Part shown: positions 24,100 through 58,059 of the stretch, one piece after another | Numbering within the stretch: position 1 is the stretch's first letter | Layout of the letters: every line of letters starts with the position of its first letter | Source: Panthera uncia | Taxonomy: Eukaryota; Chordata; Mammalia; Carnivora; Felidae | DNA: 64,000 nt | Direction: 5' to 3' | Assembly (NCBI RefSeq): GCF_023721935.1 | Contig: NC_064811.1 | Span: 143,569,530-143,633,529, forward strand | Notes under the pieces: model-generated | Told to the model about the DNA's origin: nothing | Database searches by the model: none | What the model saw: only the letters and a program-made list of their open reading frames with translations | Position numbers and translations under genes: made by a program

Positions 24100-25000
24100 T
24101 TTTTTTTCCCTTATTTAAATTTATTTATTTATTTTTAATTTACATTGAAGTTAGCACAGAGTGCAATAATAATTTCAGGAATAGATTCCAGTGATTCATC
24201 CCCTATGTATAATACCCAGTGCTCACCCCAAGTGTTTTCCTTAATGCCCCTTAACCATTTAGCCTGTCCCCCCACCAACAACCCCTCCAGCAACCCTCAG
24301 TTTGTTATCTGTATTTAACAGTCTCTTATGTTTTGTTTCTCTCCATTTTTATATTATTTTTGCTTCCCTTTCCTTATGTTCATCTGTTTTTTATGTTAAA
24401 TTCCACATTAGTGAAGTCATATATTTGTCTTTCTCTGACTTTTGCTTAGCATAATACCCTCTAGTTCCATCCATATTGTTGCAAATGGCAAGATTTCATT
24501 CTTTTTGATTGCCAAGTAATACTCTGTTGTATATATATACCACATCTTCTTTATCCATTCATCTGTTGGTGGACATTTGAGCACTTTCCACACTTTGGCT
24601 ATTGTCAATGGCACTGCTATAAACATTGGGGTGCATGTGCCTCTTTGAAACAGCACACCTGTATCCTTTGGATAAATCCCTAGTAGTGCAATTGCTGGGT
24701 CTTAGGGTGGTTCTATTTTTGACTTTTTGAGGAACCTCCATACTGTTTACCAGAGTGGCTGTACCAGTTTGCATTCCCACCAGCAGTGCAAAAGAGATCC
24801 TCTTTCTTTGCATCCTTGTCAACATCTGTTGTTGCCTGAGTTGTTGATTTTAGCCATTCTGACTGGTGTGAGGTGGTATCTCATTGTGGTTTTGATTTGC
24901 ATTTCTCTGATGATGAGTGATGTTGAGCATTTTTTCATGTGTCTATTAGCCATCTGGATGTCCTCTTTGGAAAAGTGTCTATTCATGTCCTTTGCCCATA
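24100..25000 (-). mobile_element. 5'-truncated L1, ORF2 C-terminus and 3' UTR
   Basis: Reverse L1. The complement of the poly(A) is at 24100-24110; the 3' UTR and then the ORF2 end read on the minus strand from about 25000 down to 24417. The frame contains KCPPTDEWIKKMWYIYTTEY and KKNEILPF, the familiar C-terminal ORF2 segment, but in two overlapping frames, so it is broken. An aaatRacatt repeat on both sides looks like its target duplication. Better preserved than the L1 at 43945. Confidence 0.88.
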
Positions 25001-25698
25001 AAATGACATTCTTGTAGTTACCATTGGGTTCTGGAGAAAGGTGTTGTGGATTTTTACTTAAGGTAACTTAAAACCTTAATAAATACACATCACCAGATAA
25101 AATTTCATTTGCTTTATTTTTATTAAGACTTTAGGTTCTCCAAAAATTTTAATTAAACCTACTTTTGATAAGTTAATAATTTCTACCCATGAGAGATTTA
25201 ATTAGCATTTGAAAAGGAATTTAAAGCTATAACATGCTGTACAAACATTATATGAAAAGCATTAAAGACTTTCTTATATGGGGGGGAGGAAATTGCTAAA
25301 GTTGACAAACATTCAAACTTAAAAGGAAACCATGCCAAGTGACAACCTCCCTTTTAGACCAACCTGCAATATCCATATTGATTACCACCAAGACCAAATG
25401 TTCCAGCTACTTCTGTTCATCATGGACCATGTGTAGTGACACCATGGTTTCCACACAGAAACTACATGGATTAATACTGGGAAATTAAACCTATGTAATA
25501 TTTGACCAGATCCAAATTGATTATGGTTGTATGGATATGACTTTCAATTTGATTTTTCATTACATGGTAGTTGCCTCCTTGCTGTCCCTAGATCTATTTT
25601 TTCACTATTGCCTCTAGGAACCTCTACTTGTCCAACTGAAATAAAAAAAACAAAAACAAAACTGTGACTAATTTGCTTGAGGTTTTAAAAAATAACTT

Positions 25699-25916
25699 AT
25701 TTATTTTTATTTGAAAACATTTTTTTTTTATTTTTTGAAAGAGAGCGACTGAGCATGAGTGGGGGAGGGGCAGAAAGTGAGACACAGAATCCGAAGCCGG
25801 CTCCAGGCTCTGAGCTGTCAGCACAGAGCCCAATGTGGGGCTTGAATTCATGGACCATGAGATCATGACCTGAGCCAAAATCAGATGCTTAACCGATTGA
25901 GCCACCCAGGGGCCCC
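25699..25916 (-). mobile_element. CAN-SINE
   Basis: Reverse copy; right-hand end gagccacccaggggcccc. The flanks are AT-rich and a TSD cannot be fixed. Confidence 0.92.
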
Positions 25917-26335
25917 GAAAAATTAATTAATTAATTTTTTTATTATAAAAGTAAAGAGCCATGTTAAAGAGTATTTTGAAAATAAAAAATTACCCAATTT
26001 TTGCTTTTTTGGTGGATGTCTTATTTTTTTACATAGTTGTAATTAGAGTATATGTATGCTTTCATACCCTGGTTTTTCATTCCATATTATATATAATCAT
26101 TTTAACATAGTGCTTCATAAAATGAATGATACTGCTTAATAGTAGTGTTTTAGTGGTTGCCTAAAACTTAAGTGGATGAACCATAATTGACATAACCCAT
26201 TTTCTTACTGCGAGAACGTCAGTCCCAAAACCTCAACCCCTACCCCCAATGTTTTGCTGTTTTAAATTACAATTACTGTCTTCATGTTTTTTTACTTTCT
26301 TCCATATTTTGGGTAATTCTTTACTATGAATGTCC

Positions 26336-26928
26336 GTAAGTGGAGTTCCCAGTGGGTGGTAAAGGGTTAACTCAGCAGATCTGGGTCACTGCAATGAGGG
26401 CTGTGTTTGTGACTGGCCCTCGGCTGGCTCGTGGGGACTGAGCTCTTGGAATATTCTCATTAATGAGTGTTTTTCATGTCTGGGGTCTTGAGCCATGCTA
26501 TAACTGCTTTTCTAGATCGTTTTTACTACGTGCTTTACGGTGGACACCTGAGATCCCCCTGTGGCTGTGGAGCTTTAGTAACTGAGGTCCACCATGGCAG
26601 GCACTGTGTGTGACTGACCCCTGATAAAACCCCTGACAACCAGGCTCTCAGGTGAGCTTCCCCTGTTGACACTGTGCCCTTGCTGTCACACATCATCACC
26701 CAAGGAATTAAGCATATCCCGTGTGACTCCGCTAAGAGGGGACTCTTGGAAGCTTGTGCCTGGTTTCCTCCAGATTGTGTTTGTCCCACGTGCCTTTTCC
26801 CTTTGAGATTTTACTCTATCCTTTTTGCTGCAATAAATGGCAGCTGTGGCTACACTAGCTTCTGGGTCTTCTGAGTCCTTTTAGGGAACCATCAAGCCTG
26901 AGGGTGGTCTTGGAGACCCGGACACAGC
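26336..26928 (+). mobile_element. ERV-like solo LTR
   Basis: About 590 bases. It has a promoter-like middle, a poly(A) signal in ctgcaataaatggcagctg near 26830, then an R/U5-like segment ending gtggtcttggagacccggac followed by aca. This is the layout of an ERV LTR 3' half. No gag, pol or env lies beside it. I cannot name the family with certainty, and the left end is approximate. Confidence 0.6.
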
Positions 26929-27389
26929 TGGCCTGGTTGGCATTCGGTGGCAGATAACAGAAACTACTCTAGCTAACTTAAGCGAAATGTTTATTGTCAT
27001 ATATTCTGTGGCTTCCAAAATTGTTTGGAATGCGTGTAAAAGTAAATGGGGTTTCCAGAGACAGTTTCTAGCCCTGGGATTTCATTTCTTCTGCCAGGAT
27101 CAGAAAACCCCACACCAAGAAGCTGCTTGCTGTAAAATCACATTGCCTTAGCAAATGGATGCCTTGCCTCTTGACTTGCTCCCCTCTAAACTCAGTTCCG
27201 AATCCAGGCATCTGAATGATGGAACTTCACTCATACCTGGACCTGTAGCTGCAGGGCATCTGGAAATGTGGTATTTCATTTCCACCGCGCCCAAAGACAC
27301 GAGAAGGAAATTAGAATTCTGTCCAGTGGGCCAGTCCACACTATCTAATATCTTGTGTTAAAGGATATAAACATTTTAGCGTTTCTTTT

Positions 27390-27624
27390 TTTTTTTTTCA
27401 ACGTTTTTTTTTTATTTTTTTTATTTTTTATTTTTGGGACAGAGAGAGACAGACAGAGCATGAACGGGGGACGGGCAGAGAGAGAGGGAGACACAGAATC
27501 TGAAACAGGCTCCAGGCTCCGAGCCATCAGCCCAGAGCCTGACGCGGGGCTCGAACTCACAGACCGCGAGATCGTGACCTGGCTGAAGTCGGACGCTTAA
27601 CCGACTGCGCCACCCAGGCGCCCC
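27390..27624 (-). mobile_element. CAN-SINE, young copy
   Basis: Reverse copy with a very T-rich tail complement and a near-consensus head (actgcgccacccaggcgccc). The flanks tagcgtttctt are identical at 27379 and 27625. Its intact CpGs suggest a recent insertion. Confidence 0.95.
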
Positions 27625-28166
27625 TAGCGTTTCTTGATATACACTGCCAAACAGCTTTCCCAAGAGGCTGGAAAAATTGACAGTGGCTCCAGAAAGTTCT
27701 CTAGTGCTTTACTCTATGAGGGGAAGGTAATCTCCCTGGATGAAAATAAACACTGAGTAATAAGGGGCAGCCTAATCATTTCCTGTGCTCTCCTTCTCTA
27801 CTTTTCTCCCACTCTGTTTTTCTTGGAAGAAACAGATTCCTATAGATTGTGGTTAGAGGTAATCCCTTCCTTGAAAGCAGGGAATTATAAATCAATATGT
27901 AAATCAACTACTCTTTGTTGGTGACTTAACGAATGCAAGCCAGAAATTATATAGTGCTGGCTAAGAAATTTTCATTATTTTTGAAACTACTGAATAAGCA
28001 GAAGGCTTATTTTACTTTTACTTTTATAAATTGAATTCATACTTTCCTCTTTCTTCTTACAGTAGTGGAATTGTTAGGTTCATCTCAGGCCTCCTCCAGG
28101 CCCTGTGTCTTTCCAGACTTTCCTAAATAACTACCACTGGTTGTCTTAAAAACAGAGATGGGCTTA

Positions 28167-28374
28167 GGGGTGCCTGGGTGGCTCAGTCAGTTAAGCATCC
28201 AACTCTTGATGTAGGCTCAGGTCATGATCTCATGGTTTGTGGGATGGAGCCCTGTATTGGGCTCTGCCCTATTACTTGGGATATCCCCTATTTGGAATTC
28301 TGTATCCCTCTCTCTCTGCCCTTCTCCTGCTCATGCTCTCTCTCTCTCTCAAAATAAATAAATATTAAATAAAG
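28167..28374 (+). mobile_element. CAN-SINE
   Basis: Forward copy beginning ggggtgcctgggtggctca. Flanks gatgggcttag and gacgggcttag form the target duplication. Confidence 0.94.
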
Positions 28375-28503
28375 ACGGGCTTAGAGTCAGCTAATAAGAG
28401 CTTTGAGATGAGATTTTTGCTCAAGAACTTTAGTTGTTGGAAGATGTAACATCTCATCCAGATGTCAAAAAAATATTTAATAACTATGGTGGATATGTTT
28501 ATA

Positions 28504-29242
28504 CAGACATACCTCATTTTACTATGCTTTGCTTTATTGTGCTTTACAGATAATGCATTTTTTAACAGATTGAAGGCTGTGGCAATTATGTGTCAAGCAA
28601 GTCTATTGACACCATGTTTCCAACAGCATTTGCTCACTTAGTGCCTCTGTCATGTGTTGGTGATTCTTGCAATATTTTAAACTTTTCATTATTATTATAT
28701 TTGTTAATATCTGTGATTAGTGATTATTAGTGTTGAAAGCTCAGATGGTAGTTTGCATTTTTTTTTTTAGCAAGAAGGTATTTTTAATTTTTATTATTTA
28801 TTTATTTTTGAGAGAGAGAGAGAGAGAATGGATAACAGGGAGGGGCAGAGGGGAAGAAGGGGACGGAGAGGGAGAGGGAGAGGGAGAGGGAGAGGGAGAG
28901 GGAGAGGGAGAGAGAATGAATCCCGAGCAGACTCCATGCTGAGTGTAGAGCCGGATGTGGGACTCTATCCTACTACCCTTGGATCATGACCTGAGCTAAA
29001 ATCAAGAGTTGGATGCTCAACCGACTTAGCCACCCAGGCACCCCTATAAAGTATTTTTAAATTAAGGTATGCACATTATTCTTTAGACATAATGCTATAG
29101 CACACTTAATAGACTACAGTATACTGTAAACATTTATATGTACCGGGAAACCAAACAATTAATTTGACCCACTTTATCACAGTATTTGCTTTATTTGTGG
29201 TGGTCTGGAACCAAACCCACAATATCTCTGAGGTATGCCTGT
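28504..29242 (+). mobile_element. Non-autonomous Tigger-type (pogo) element split by a SINE
   Basis: Starts cagacatacctcatttta and ends with the complement of caggcatacctc, giving terminal inverted repeats with one mismatch. Both ends abut TA, the pogo/mariner target. The two halves (28504-28776 and 29045-29242) match the two ends of Tigger1. It lacks any transposase coding region. Confidence 0.85.
28777..29044 (-). mobile_element. CAN-SINE with (GGGAGA)n, inside the Tigger-type element
   Basis: Reverse copy carrying a hexanucleotide array of about seven to eight GGGAGA units at 28867-28912. Flanks resembling gtatttttaaatt are on both sides. Confidence 0.92.
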
Positions 29243-29749
29243 ATACACAAAGGATGTCATAAATAACAATGATTTCCTAATTCCTTAAAGGAACTTACAA
29301 CTTAACAATTACTAGATCTTGGAACATTGCGGTCATTTGTTAAACAGCAATAGAAAGCAAATGCAGGGTATTTGTGATACACTGTCATAAGGAGATCCTA
29401 TTATTTTACATATAACATGCACATGCATAGAAAAACATCTCAAAGGATGGATGATAAATGTTGACAGCGGTTTTCACTGGGGGGTAAGACAGCAAGTGGC
29501 TTTTACTTTATCACTTATATTTACTATATTGTTTGAAAAATTTCTAATAAGCATATATTACGTCAATAGCCATATGGGAAAAATAAGGGTCTGAAAAGGT
29601 GAGAAAGAAAGTCATTAAAAAGTATATCCTAAGTACCTCAAAGGGGTATAGATTTAAATTACATAACTGATAAGACTGTATTTTTGTAAAGTGTGCAGTA
29701 TTATGAAAATACACTGTAGCATATTTTTCTAAGCCCCTGATCTCTCTTC

Positions 29750-30291
29750 CTTATTTAGAATTAATAGGTCTGATGCCTTTAGGTGTGCTTAGTTTCAGAA
29801 TTTTATTTTAAAGGGATATCTATGGTACAACATAATGTCTCTAGTCCTCTTACTGAAAATCATTTACAATGGACAAATCCTAACAATTTTTGCAACAAGC
29901 TTTCATTAAATTTTCCTAAAAATAGAAAGAGTTCACATTATATACCATTTTGAATTTATTTTCTTACATTTTCAAAATAATTTACTGTAAAATGTTAAGT
30001 TTCAAGGAAAATTTATAGGAAACCATAGAGCAGCTAGAGTTCTTTACAATAAAATCCAGGATAAAAATAATTTTCAGGTTGAATATTTATCAAAAGGTAT
30101 AAGTAGATTATAAATATATTTTGGCAATCTGATGAATTTAAGGGCACTTTAAAAGTCATCTAGTTAAATTACTACAGATATGACACGTTTGATGAAATCT
30201 AACCTGTAAGTCTAATGCCAACGATCATTTCTTCCTGCTAAATCATAAAAATAATTTATTTGAAAAATCCATGAGTACTATAAAGGTTTCT
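29750..30291 (-). other. AADAT: AADAT 3' untranslated region with candidate poly(A) signals
   Basis: AT-rich, repeat-free sequence follows the stop codon. Minus-strand AATAAA hexamers occur at 30260-30255, 29960-29955 and 29807-29802. The first is only about 30 bases from the stop; either of the other two would give a 3' UTR of roughly 330-490 bases. The sequence alone does not show which is used, so the left boundary is approximate. Confidence 0.5.
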
Positions 30292-53003
<22,712 letters not shown>

Positions 53004-53036
53004 GTCCGATATCCAACCTTCGGTAGCTGAAAACTA
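53004..53036 (-). promoter_or_regulatory. AADAT: 5' leader splice acceptor region upstream of AADAT ATG
   Basis: Reading the minus strand toward the ATG, a T-rich run ends in two closely spaced acceptors, TTTTTCTAG and TTTTCAG. They would start the exon at 53033 or 53026. This fits a gene whose first exon is non-coding and lies in the CpG island to the right. The leader from either acceptor has no upstream ATG. The matching donor cannot be chosen; candidates are GTGG sites near 53271 and 53087. Confidence 0.55.
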
Positions 53037-53585
53037 GAAAAACAAAATAGCCGCGTCAGGTAGTGCCTCCCAACTCCGGAAACGCCACCTGGGTCGTCCC
53101 CCCGCCGCTGAAACTCCCCGGCTGGGGACTGCGCTCAGCGTCTGGGTCCCTAACGAGCCTGGGCCGGGTGGCAGACTGGCCCAGCGCACCGCAATCCAGG
53201 CTCCGCTGCCTGTCCCGGGCCCGGGCCCCACGCGCTCCGGCCGCCCACCGCGGGGGCCGGGGCAGGTCCCACCTCGCCCCGGCCTGCCTCGCCCCCTCCC
53301 GCCCAGCGCCGCAGCCTATGGCCGCCCGCCGCGCGCGCCGGCCCGCCTGGGGTCAGCGCCCTCTGCGCGGGGCGGGCGGGGTAACGGCCTGCCGCGAGGC
53401 ACTTGCACCCCTGGGCCAGTGCCTGAGTCCATTCAAAGGGAACCCGACTCTTGACCTCGTAGCTGGGAGTCGCCGCAAGACAGCGGCGGGGTTGGCCTGG
53501 ACGCCCTCCTGGGAGCTTGCTGAGGGGCTGGTGGGGGTGAAGGGGGAGGTGGGGAGGGCCGGAAGTCCACCCCGATCCTAAGCCT

Positions 53586-54190
53586 GGAGTACCATCTGGT
53601 GGCTGCTTTGATCCATTGCAGCGGGCTTCCTAAACTGCGTTGGGCCTGGTACGCACCCCACATTTCTGCGCTGGTGGTTACCTGGCTGGCCTTCTCTGGC
53701 AGAGCAGCTGGCGCGTTTCATGCCCCTGGACGCTGTTGCGTTTCATACTGACCTTTCATTATATAAGTATCGGCACCATCTCGGGAAGTCACCAAGGCGA
53801 CCCAGGTGATTTCCAACGTAACTTTCAGATGTGAACATTTGAGAGTGAGGGTGGAATGTTGAAACATATTTCGAGGGTCTCCTCGAAGTTTGGCGTCTTC
53901 CCTCCCCTTGGATTTTCTGACCATTCATTATGGACTTAGTTTAGATTTAGGATTTAGATTTATCTCTTTGGGTCTAGCACTCTGTCCTCTTTCCTTACAG
54001 AATAATCCTCCCCACCTTCCACTGCCCCGCTCCACCCCCAGTTATCTCTGTGATTTCACCTTCCCGAATCACCAAAATGGAATGCACAGTTTTCCATGTG
54101 AGCACTTAATGAGAGACGATTTTGAGACTGCCCCTCTTTTTTAAATTCTTAAATGGCTATAAAAGAGTCATTTATTTTTAACAAATTCCA
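53586..54190. other. AADAT upstream flank, no gene recognised
   Basis: Transition from the CpG island to AT-rich DNA. A partial CTCF-like string, accatctggtggctgc, lies at 53590-53605. Frames on both strands at 53640-54144 lack coding character. Confidence 0.45.
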
Positions 54191-54194
54191 AACT

Positions 54195-54420
54195 GGCTTC
54201 ATTCATTCAGTAAACATTGAGTACTTCCTGGATAAGTGTTGACACACTGTCAAAGGGCTCACTTCTAGACGTGAATAAATTGGTCCAAGAGACACTTCTA
54301 TCCTTATCCAGGTCCTGGCAACAAAAGGATGAGATAACCCAGTGAAATACTTTATGCCAACAGCTAAATACCAGAAGGGAATGTTATTAGTAAAGCTGTT
54401 AGAAACCCAAGAGGCAGTGG
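54195..54420 (-). repeat. L2 3' fragment, antisense
   Basis: ttcattcagtaaacattgag then actgtcaaagggctcacttc: antisense L2 terminal region. Confidence 0.55.
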
Positions 54421-54424
54421 AGTT

Positions 54425-54765
54425 CTGGATTCAGAAACTTAAAGTGGTTTAAATCCCACTTGATGATTTACCAGCTGGGTATCTTTGGACAAGTTACTCA
54501 TTTGTGCTTAAGTTTTGTCATGGGGCGGTTGGCAGGATTAAATGCGAGCATCCCTATTAAGCACATGAGCACATTAGCCTGCATATTGTAAAAACACTCA
54601 ATAAATGTTAGCTGTGTTTTTTGGGGGATGCACTGTCACAGCAGAGACTTGTGAGGGGCTTGATCTCCTGAACGGTGAGATCATGACCAGAGCCCAAATC
54701 AAGACCACGCTGTTTAACCAACTGAGCCACCCATGCGTCCCAAATATTAGCTGTTATTATGAATA
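54425..54765 (-). repeat. MIR, antisense, split by a short SINE
   Basis: Antisense MIR: gatttaccagctgggtatct, ttggacaagttactcattt, aacactcaataaatgttagc; it resumes after the SINE at 54742. Confidence 0.7.
54622..54741 (-). mobile_element. Short CAN-SINE piece inside MIR
   Basis: Only the tRNA-like half is present, ending gagccacccatgcgtccc. Flanks aaatgttagctgt and aaatattagctgt are the target duplication, so the copy is short because of an internal deletion or truncation, not a later break. Confidence 0.85.
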
Positions 54766-54769
54766 GTTA

Positions 54770-56330
54770 CAGTGTTTTTACTTAAGTACTCAGCCTCCAA
54801 ATGTTTTTGGCTGGAGAAACTGCTTGGGAACTTTTTAAGGCAAATTGTGTCCTTAGTTCATTCATGAATGCATTAAGGATCTTCCTTGAGATGGTGTATT
54901 TTAAAAAGAGTTTCCCCTGAATGTTTCCAGAAATTAGCTCAAGAACCTCTAAATACATCTAAAGGTATAGGTCAGGGTTAATTATGAAATATAACTAAAA
55001 ATATTGATATTACTGGATACTCCAGCTTCTTTTTTGCCTCCAATAAGTGTGGTCACCTCTGACACTTAACACAAACCTAAACTTCCCTTTGATAGTAGGA
55101 AAGGGTGAAAGGAGTTTGGAGTTAGGGGCCAAGGAAACACTGAAAAGATTAGCTTTTGCAACCACATTCATGCACATGTCTGTGGCTCTTATAATATTTA
55201 TTATATACGCATTAAAAATAATGCAGAACTAATCCCTCCTCCCCCCTTACCAGTCAGTAGAACACAATTCCAGGAACCCAAACTAAAGAGACTTAAAGCC
55301 ATCAAGTCGTAAGATTCAGGTTTTCAGCCCTGGAGTTGAATAGGTAGGATGGTTAAGGGTGCTGATTGATTATAAGTGGGGTAAAGATTTAGGCCAGGTA
55401 TGAAGGCTGAGAATTGGCCCACGAGGAGGGCTAATGGAATGCACGGGCCCTTAGGGTTGTGTTCAGAAAATGTGAGGCAGAAAATGGTCACTGTGATGGT
55501 AAAGGGACAGGCAAGAGTTAAATTCGAGAGAGGTTACCTGCCAATAAGAAGCTAAAAATTGCCAGAGAAATCAAACAGACCAGACTTTGAATTTGTCAGG
55601 AGCTGCAGCAGAAGGAGTTCTCCTGAGGGGATAAGATGAATGAGCAAGGTTCACAGCTCAGTGCTGCCTTTTTACAGTCTTGGCATAGGACTGCCTCCAG
55701 TAGAATTAAAGGGGGGGGGGCAGTTCTGGATCCAGTCATTCTGTAAACATTATTGAGTGCTTGCTCTGTGCTAGGAACTGTAATAAATTAAAAAATCTAA
55801 TGGAGACAAGTCACTGGTCTGGAAGAGCAAGTGTTTGTTGGTTGAGGGGTTAACAGTTTCATATAATTCAACATCCACAGCAGAGGACCAAGCTGCTAAG
55901 AGAAGCAGAGAGAAGGTAGTGGTTATTTCCAATGGACCGAAGTTCTCCATTGGGTTAGGATTATAAGCTTCTTTTCTTCTCAAAGTTCTATTATGATCTT
56001 GGTCATGGTCGTAGTCTAAAATCGAACAGGGTCATGCACAGGCTAATTGTCATCCTTTACTATTTTCACTTAAAGGTGAGAATTGCTTGTCACTTGATGG
56101 ATTTATCACGGGGCCTTTTCCACAATCTGTGAGAGAATGGAGTTTCAGAACATCAAATCTGTTCAAAAAAATATTGCTGACATTTCTAATTTGTGTACTT
56201 TGGGGCTAGACTGTTGGGACCATTTTGGGTGGTGAATGGAGATGGAAAATGTGTGTGTTTAGGGGGCTGGTGTGGGAAAGTATCTTGTAAACTATTCTTG
56301 TGGGACAAGTTATCCCCAAATTTTAGCAGC
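54770..56330. other. Upstream flank, mostly unrecognised
   Basis: Contains a G10 run near 55710 and a possible L2/MIR end at 55735-55800 (attgagtgcttgctctgtgc). No exon seen. Confidence 0.4.
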
Positions 56331-56331
56331 T

Positions 56332-56716
56332 GAATTATTCTTCTGGGGCTGCCATAACAAAATACCACAGATCAAGTGGCTTAAACAACAGAAAATTGTC
56401 TTCTCTAGTTCTGGAGGCAAGAAGTCTGGGTCAAGATGTCAGCAGGTTTGGTTTCTCTTGAGGCCCCTCTCCATGGCTTGCAGATGGCGGCCTTCTGACT
56501 GTGTCTTCACGTGGCCTTTTCTTTGTGTGTGGCCATCCCTTGTATTTCTTCCTCTTCTTACAAGGACAACAGTCATATTGGATTAGGGTGCCATCCTAAC
56601 AATCTCATTGAACCTTAATTACCTCTGTAAAGGCTCTGTCTCCAAGTACAGTCACTTTGGGGTTAGGGCTTTAACATATGAATATAGGATGAAGGACACA
56701 ATTTAGTCCATAACAG
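56332..56716 (-). mobile_element. MaLR-type solo LTR
   Basis: Reverse copy: ctggggctgccataacaaaa, agttctggaggcaagaagtc, taaaggctctgtctccaagt, ending gacacaatttagtccataac. It is followed 190 bases later by a second LTR in the same orientation. Confidence 0.8.
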
Positions 56717-56905
56717 TAGTTAAAACGTCAAACAGTTATCTTATAATTTCTGTGGGTCAGGAATTCAGTAGCGACTTGGCTGTCTCAGTTCTGACTAGGG
56801 TTGTCTCAGGAAGCGGAGGTAAAGACCAATGGTTAAGGCTGCAGTAATCTGAAAGCTTGTCCCTAGGACTAGATAATCTGCTTCTAAAGTGGTTCATTCA
56901 CATGA

Positions 56906-57380
56906 TGTGTTAGTTTCCTGGGGCTGCTGTTGTAACAAAGTGCCACAACCTGGGTGATTTAGAGCAACCGAATTGTGTTGTCTCTGGTCTTGGGGGCTAG
57001 AAGTGCAAGATCAAAGTGTTGGCAGAGTGGTTCTTTCAGACAGCTGTGAGGGAGAATCTATTCCATGCCTCTCTCCTAGGTTTTGGTGGTTTGCTGGCAG
57101 TCTTTGATCTTCTGTGGCTTGTACCTGCTTCGTCCTGATCTCTGATTTCATTTCCACTTGGCATTCTCCCTGTGTGCATGTCTCTGTGTCCACATTTCCC
57201 TTTTTCATAAGGACACCAGTCATACTGGATTTAGTCTACCTTTAATGACTTTGTTGTAACTTGATTACCTCTGTAAAAACTCTATAGAGTTATCTACAGA
57301 TAAGGTCAGATTTTTAGGTACTGGGGGTTAAGACTCCAACTTATCTTTTGGGGGAGAGGGACACAATTTAACCCATAACA
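56906..57380 (-). mobile_element. MaLR-type solo LTR
   Basis: Reverse copy, about 475 bases: tgttagtttcctggggctgc, tcataaggacaccagtcata, ending gacacaatttaacccataac plus a. No internal retroviral gene lies between it and the LTR to its left. Confidence 0.8.
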
Positions 57381-57679
57381 CATGACTATTGGCAGAAGAC
57401 CTCTTGCTGGCTATTGGTAGAACTGAGTTGCTTTCCACGTGTACCTCTCCATAGAGTTGCTTGAATGCCTTAATGATGTGGCTTCCCTCAGGTTGAATGA
57501 CCCAAGAAAGAAAGGAAGAGGCTTCAGTGCCTTCTATGACCTTATCTTGGAAATCACACTGCCACTTTTGACATATTCTTTTTATTAGAAATGATTCTTT
57601 AAGTCCAGTCCACTCTCGAGGGGAGGGGAATCAAGGCCCACTTTTTGGAGGAAGGAATGTCATGAAATTTGGACTTTTT

Positions 57680-57787
57680 AAAAAAGATTTTACTTTTAAA
57701 TAATCTCTACACCCAACATGGGGCTCGAACTTACAACCCCAAGATCAAGAGTCACATGATCTACCAACTGAGCCAGTCAGGTGCCCC
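57680..57787 (-). mobile_element. Older carnivore CAN-SINE
   Basis: Short reverse copy with taaataatctctacacccaa, then ggggctcgaacttacaaccc, ending gagccagtcaggtgcccc. It lacks the feliform GA-rich body, so it belongs to an older carnivore-wide subfamily. Confidence 0.85.
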
Positions 57788-58059
57788 ATGGACATGTTTT
57801 AAAACTACTGCAGATGTGATGCAGGGTTAGGTCAAATTAGACAAAAGTATTAATTAGGGTAGTGGAATAAAATTAAGTCAGGAATCAAGTCATAGAGATT
57901 ATACCAGTCATAAATACTAGAATCAGGCCCTGAACACTCAAGACAGGAGGAACCAAGTAGTTAGATAGGTAAGGTTAGTTATCAGAGAGACTAAACAAAA
58001 GATTATTTTATATAAAAAGAGAAAGAACTCTTCGGAGGAAGAAAGTTGTACCTGCAAAG

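Noticed and set aside
24417..24825. ORF2-like protein fragment
   Set aside because: Real L1 ORF2 homology but truncated and frame-shifted; annotated as a dead mobile element, not a gene.
28867..28912. Regular short repeats that could suggest a CRISPR-like array
   Set aside because: A simple hexanucleotide microsatellite without spacers, inside a SINE in a mammalian genome.
53590..53605. Second CTCF-like site near the AADAT island
   Set aside because: Only the GGTGGC core matches; several consensus positions differ, so it was not listed as a feature.
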